In this document: piece by piece, positions 5,448 through 5,965 of the stretch
Numbering within the stretch: position 1 is the first letter of the stretch
Layout of the letters: each line of letters starts with the position of its first letter
Assembly: GCA_003545655.1 (NCBI GenBank)
Contig: DODJ01000022.1
Span: 1-5,965, forward strand
From: Candidatus Saccharimonadota bacterium
GTDB lineage: Bacteria > Patescibacteriota > Saccharimonadia > Saccharimonadales > Saccharimonadaceae
Direction of reading: 5' to 3'
DNA length: 5,965 nucleotides
Made by a program: the position numbers and the translations under genes
Notes under the pieces: generated by a model
The model's database searches: none
Seen by the model: the letters and a program-made list of their open reading frames with translations, nothing else
Told to the model about the DNA's origin: nothing

Positions 5448-5965
5448 TTAGTATACCCCATCTGCAGAATCTGCGGGACGACCTTCAATAATTACTTTAT
5501 TAACAAAGTTTACCGTGATCGCAGCATCTTGCACAGTAAGGTGGGTAAGGGATACGTTTGGTGTGGTGGTGGCGGGATTACGGGTGACGTCATAATGGCT
5601 CCAGTTAAGAAGTCTTCCTACTGCGGCTCGAATAGCTTGACCATGAGTCGCGACAAGGAGCACTGCGTTGGGATATTTTTGCTCTGCTTCATACATCCAT
5701 GTCAACATGCGATCAGCTACTTCATTAAGCGATTCGCCTTCGGATAATTTGAAGTCAAACAGCTCTTCGTTAATACGATGAATAACCTTTGGGGTGTATA
5801 TTGCAGCACGCGGCTTCCCATCAGCAACACCTTGAGTCATTTCTTGAAGTGCATCATCGATAAAGTAGCCTTTGTCTTGAGTGTTATTGTGTCGCAAGTA
5901 GGCCTCAATGAGTGCCTGCGCACGAACGGCGGGCGAGCTAAAGACAATATCTGGTGAGGGATACT
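5448..5965 (-). CDS. Histidine phosphatase family protein, C-terminal part
   Basis: The last 172 or so codons of a gene that enters from the right edge; the frame stays open to base 5965 and ends in TAA at 5450-5448. The first visible residues read YPSPDIVFSSPAVRAQALIEAYL, matching the family's 'PDxVxSSPxxRAxxTA' segment with its active-site arginine. A later VLLVATHGQAIRAAV carries the second catalytic histidine, and EGESLNEVADRM resembles the GES-containing helix. The N-terminal RHG motif must lie just outside the window. Substrate is unknown; small metabolite phosphatases and mutases share this pattern. It is a different protein from the one at 3940 and shows little similarity to it outside the motifs. 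It is the upstream partner of nrtR, four bases apart, so the two are likely co-transcribed. An internal TTG at 5897 is not the start. Confidence 0.85.
   Translation of the reverse strand, partial: YPSPDIVFSSPAVRAQALIEAYLRHNNTQDKGYFIDDALQEMTQGVADGKPRAAIYTPKVIHRINEELFDFKLSEGESLNEVADRMLTWMYEAEQKYPNAVLLVATHGQAIRAAVGRLLNWSHYDVTRNPATTTPNVSLTHLTVQDAAITVNFVNKVIIEGRPADSADGVY
5450..5455 (-). promoter_or_regulatory. Possible internal -10 box for nrtR
   Basis: TATACT on the minus strand, six bases upstream of the nrtR ATG, is the same hexamer and nearly the same distance to the start codon as at the phosphatase gene at 3940. Transcription from it would be leaderless. No -35 match is seen 17 bases upstream, and it sits in the end of the preceding coding region, so it may be chance. 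Confidence 0.3.

Noticed and set aside
4814..5491. A 225-codon open frame on the plus strand opposite nrtR
   Set aside because: It lies antisense to a clear nrtR with strong family motifs, its translation has no recognisable domain, and it has no ribosome site.
5448..5897. A complete 149-residue gene starting at TTG 5897
   Set aside because: Upstream in-frame codons read SPDIVFSSPAVRAQALIEAYL, a core histidine-phosphatase segment, so the gene continues beyond the right edge.

Overview
This window looks like a bacterial NAD-salvage locus. It holds seven protein genes, two of them cut by the window edges, packed onto about 6 kb with almost no spacer. The standard genetic code fits, with TAA and TAG as the stops seen. 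G+C is moderate. Genes abut or overlap by a few bases, and NAD synthesis is represented only by salvage enzymes. That would fit a small-genome bacterium such as a member of the Patescibacteria (for example Saccharibacteria). This taxonomic guess rests on style and gene content, not on a marker gene.

Layout: 1-260 (+) is the C-terminal tail of glmS (glucosamine-6-phosphate synthase). From 3821 down to 238 on the minus strand runs a three-gene operon: pncA (nicotinamidase), pncB (nicotinate phosphoribosyltransferase), and a 553-residue fusion. The fusion joins a NUDT9-like ADP-ribose pyrophosphatase domain to an APH/choline-kinase-type phosphotransferase domain. The only real intergenic region is 3822-3939. 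It carries a near-consensus sigma70 promoter for the operon and two 7-bp-spaced inverted repeats (TAGTGT-N7-ACACTA type), plus a lone half-site on the -10 box. To its right, 3940-4764 (+) encodes a histidine phosphatase that is probably read from a leaderless mRNA. Converging on it from the right on the minus strand are nrtR (5443-4766) and, 4 nt upstream of nrtR, the C-terminal part of a second histidine phosphatase that runs off the window.

How it fits together: PncA turns nicotinamide into nicotinate, and PncB turns nicotinate into nicotinate mononucleotide. NrtR is the Nudix-derived repressor known to control such genes and to respond to ADP-ribose. Its Nudix box here has lost the catalytic glutamates, as expected for a sensor, while the Nudix box of the fusion protein keeps them. 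The operon therefore seems to encode both an enzyme likely to destroy the regulator's ligand and a linked kinase of unknown substrate. The tandem palindromes are the obvious candidate NrtR operators. The Nudix-kinase fusion and its place in this circuit are the least ordinary part of the window.
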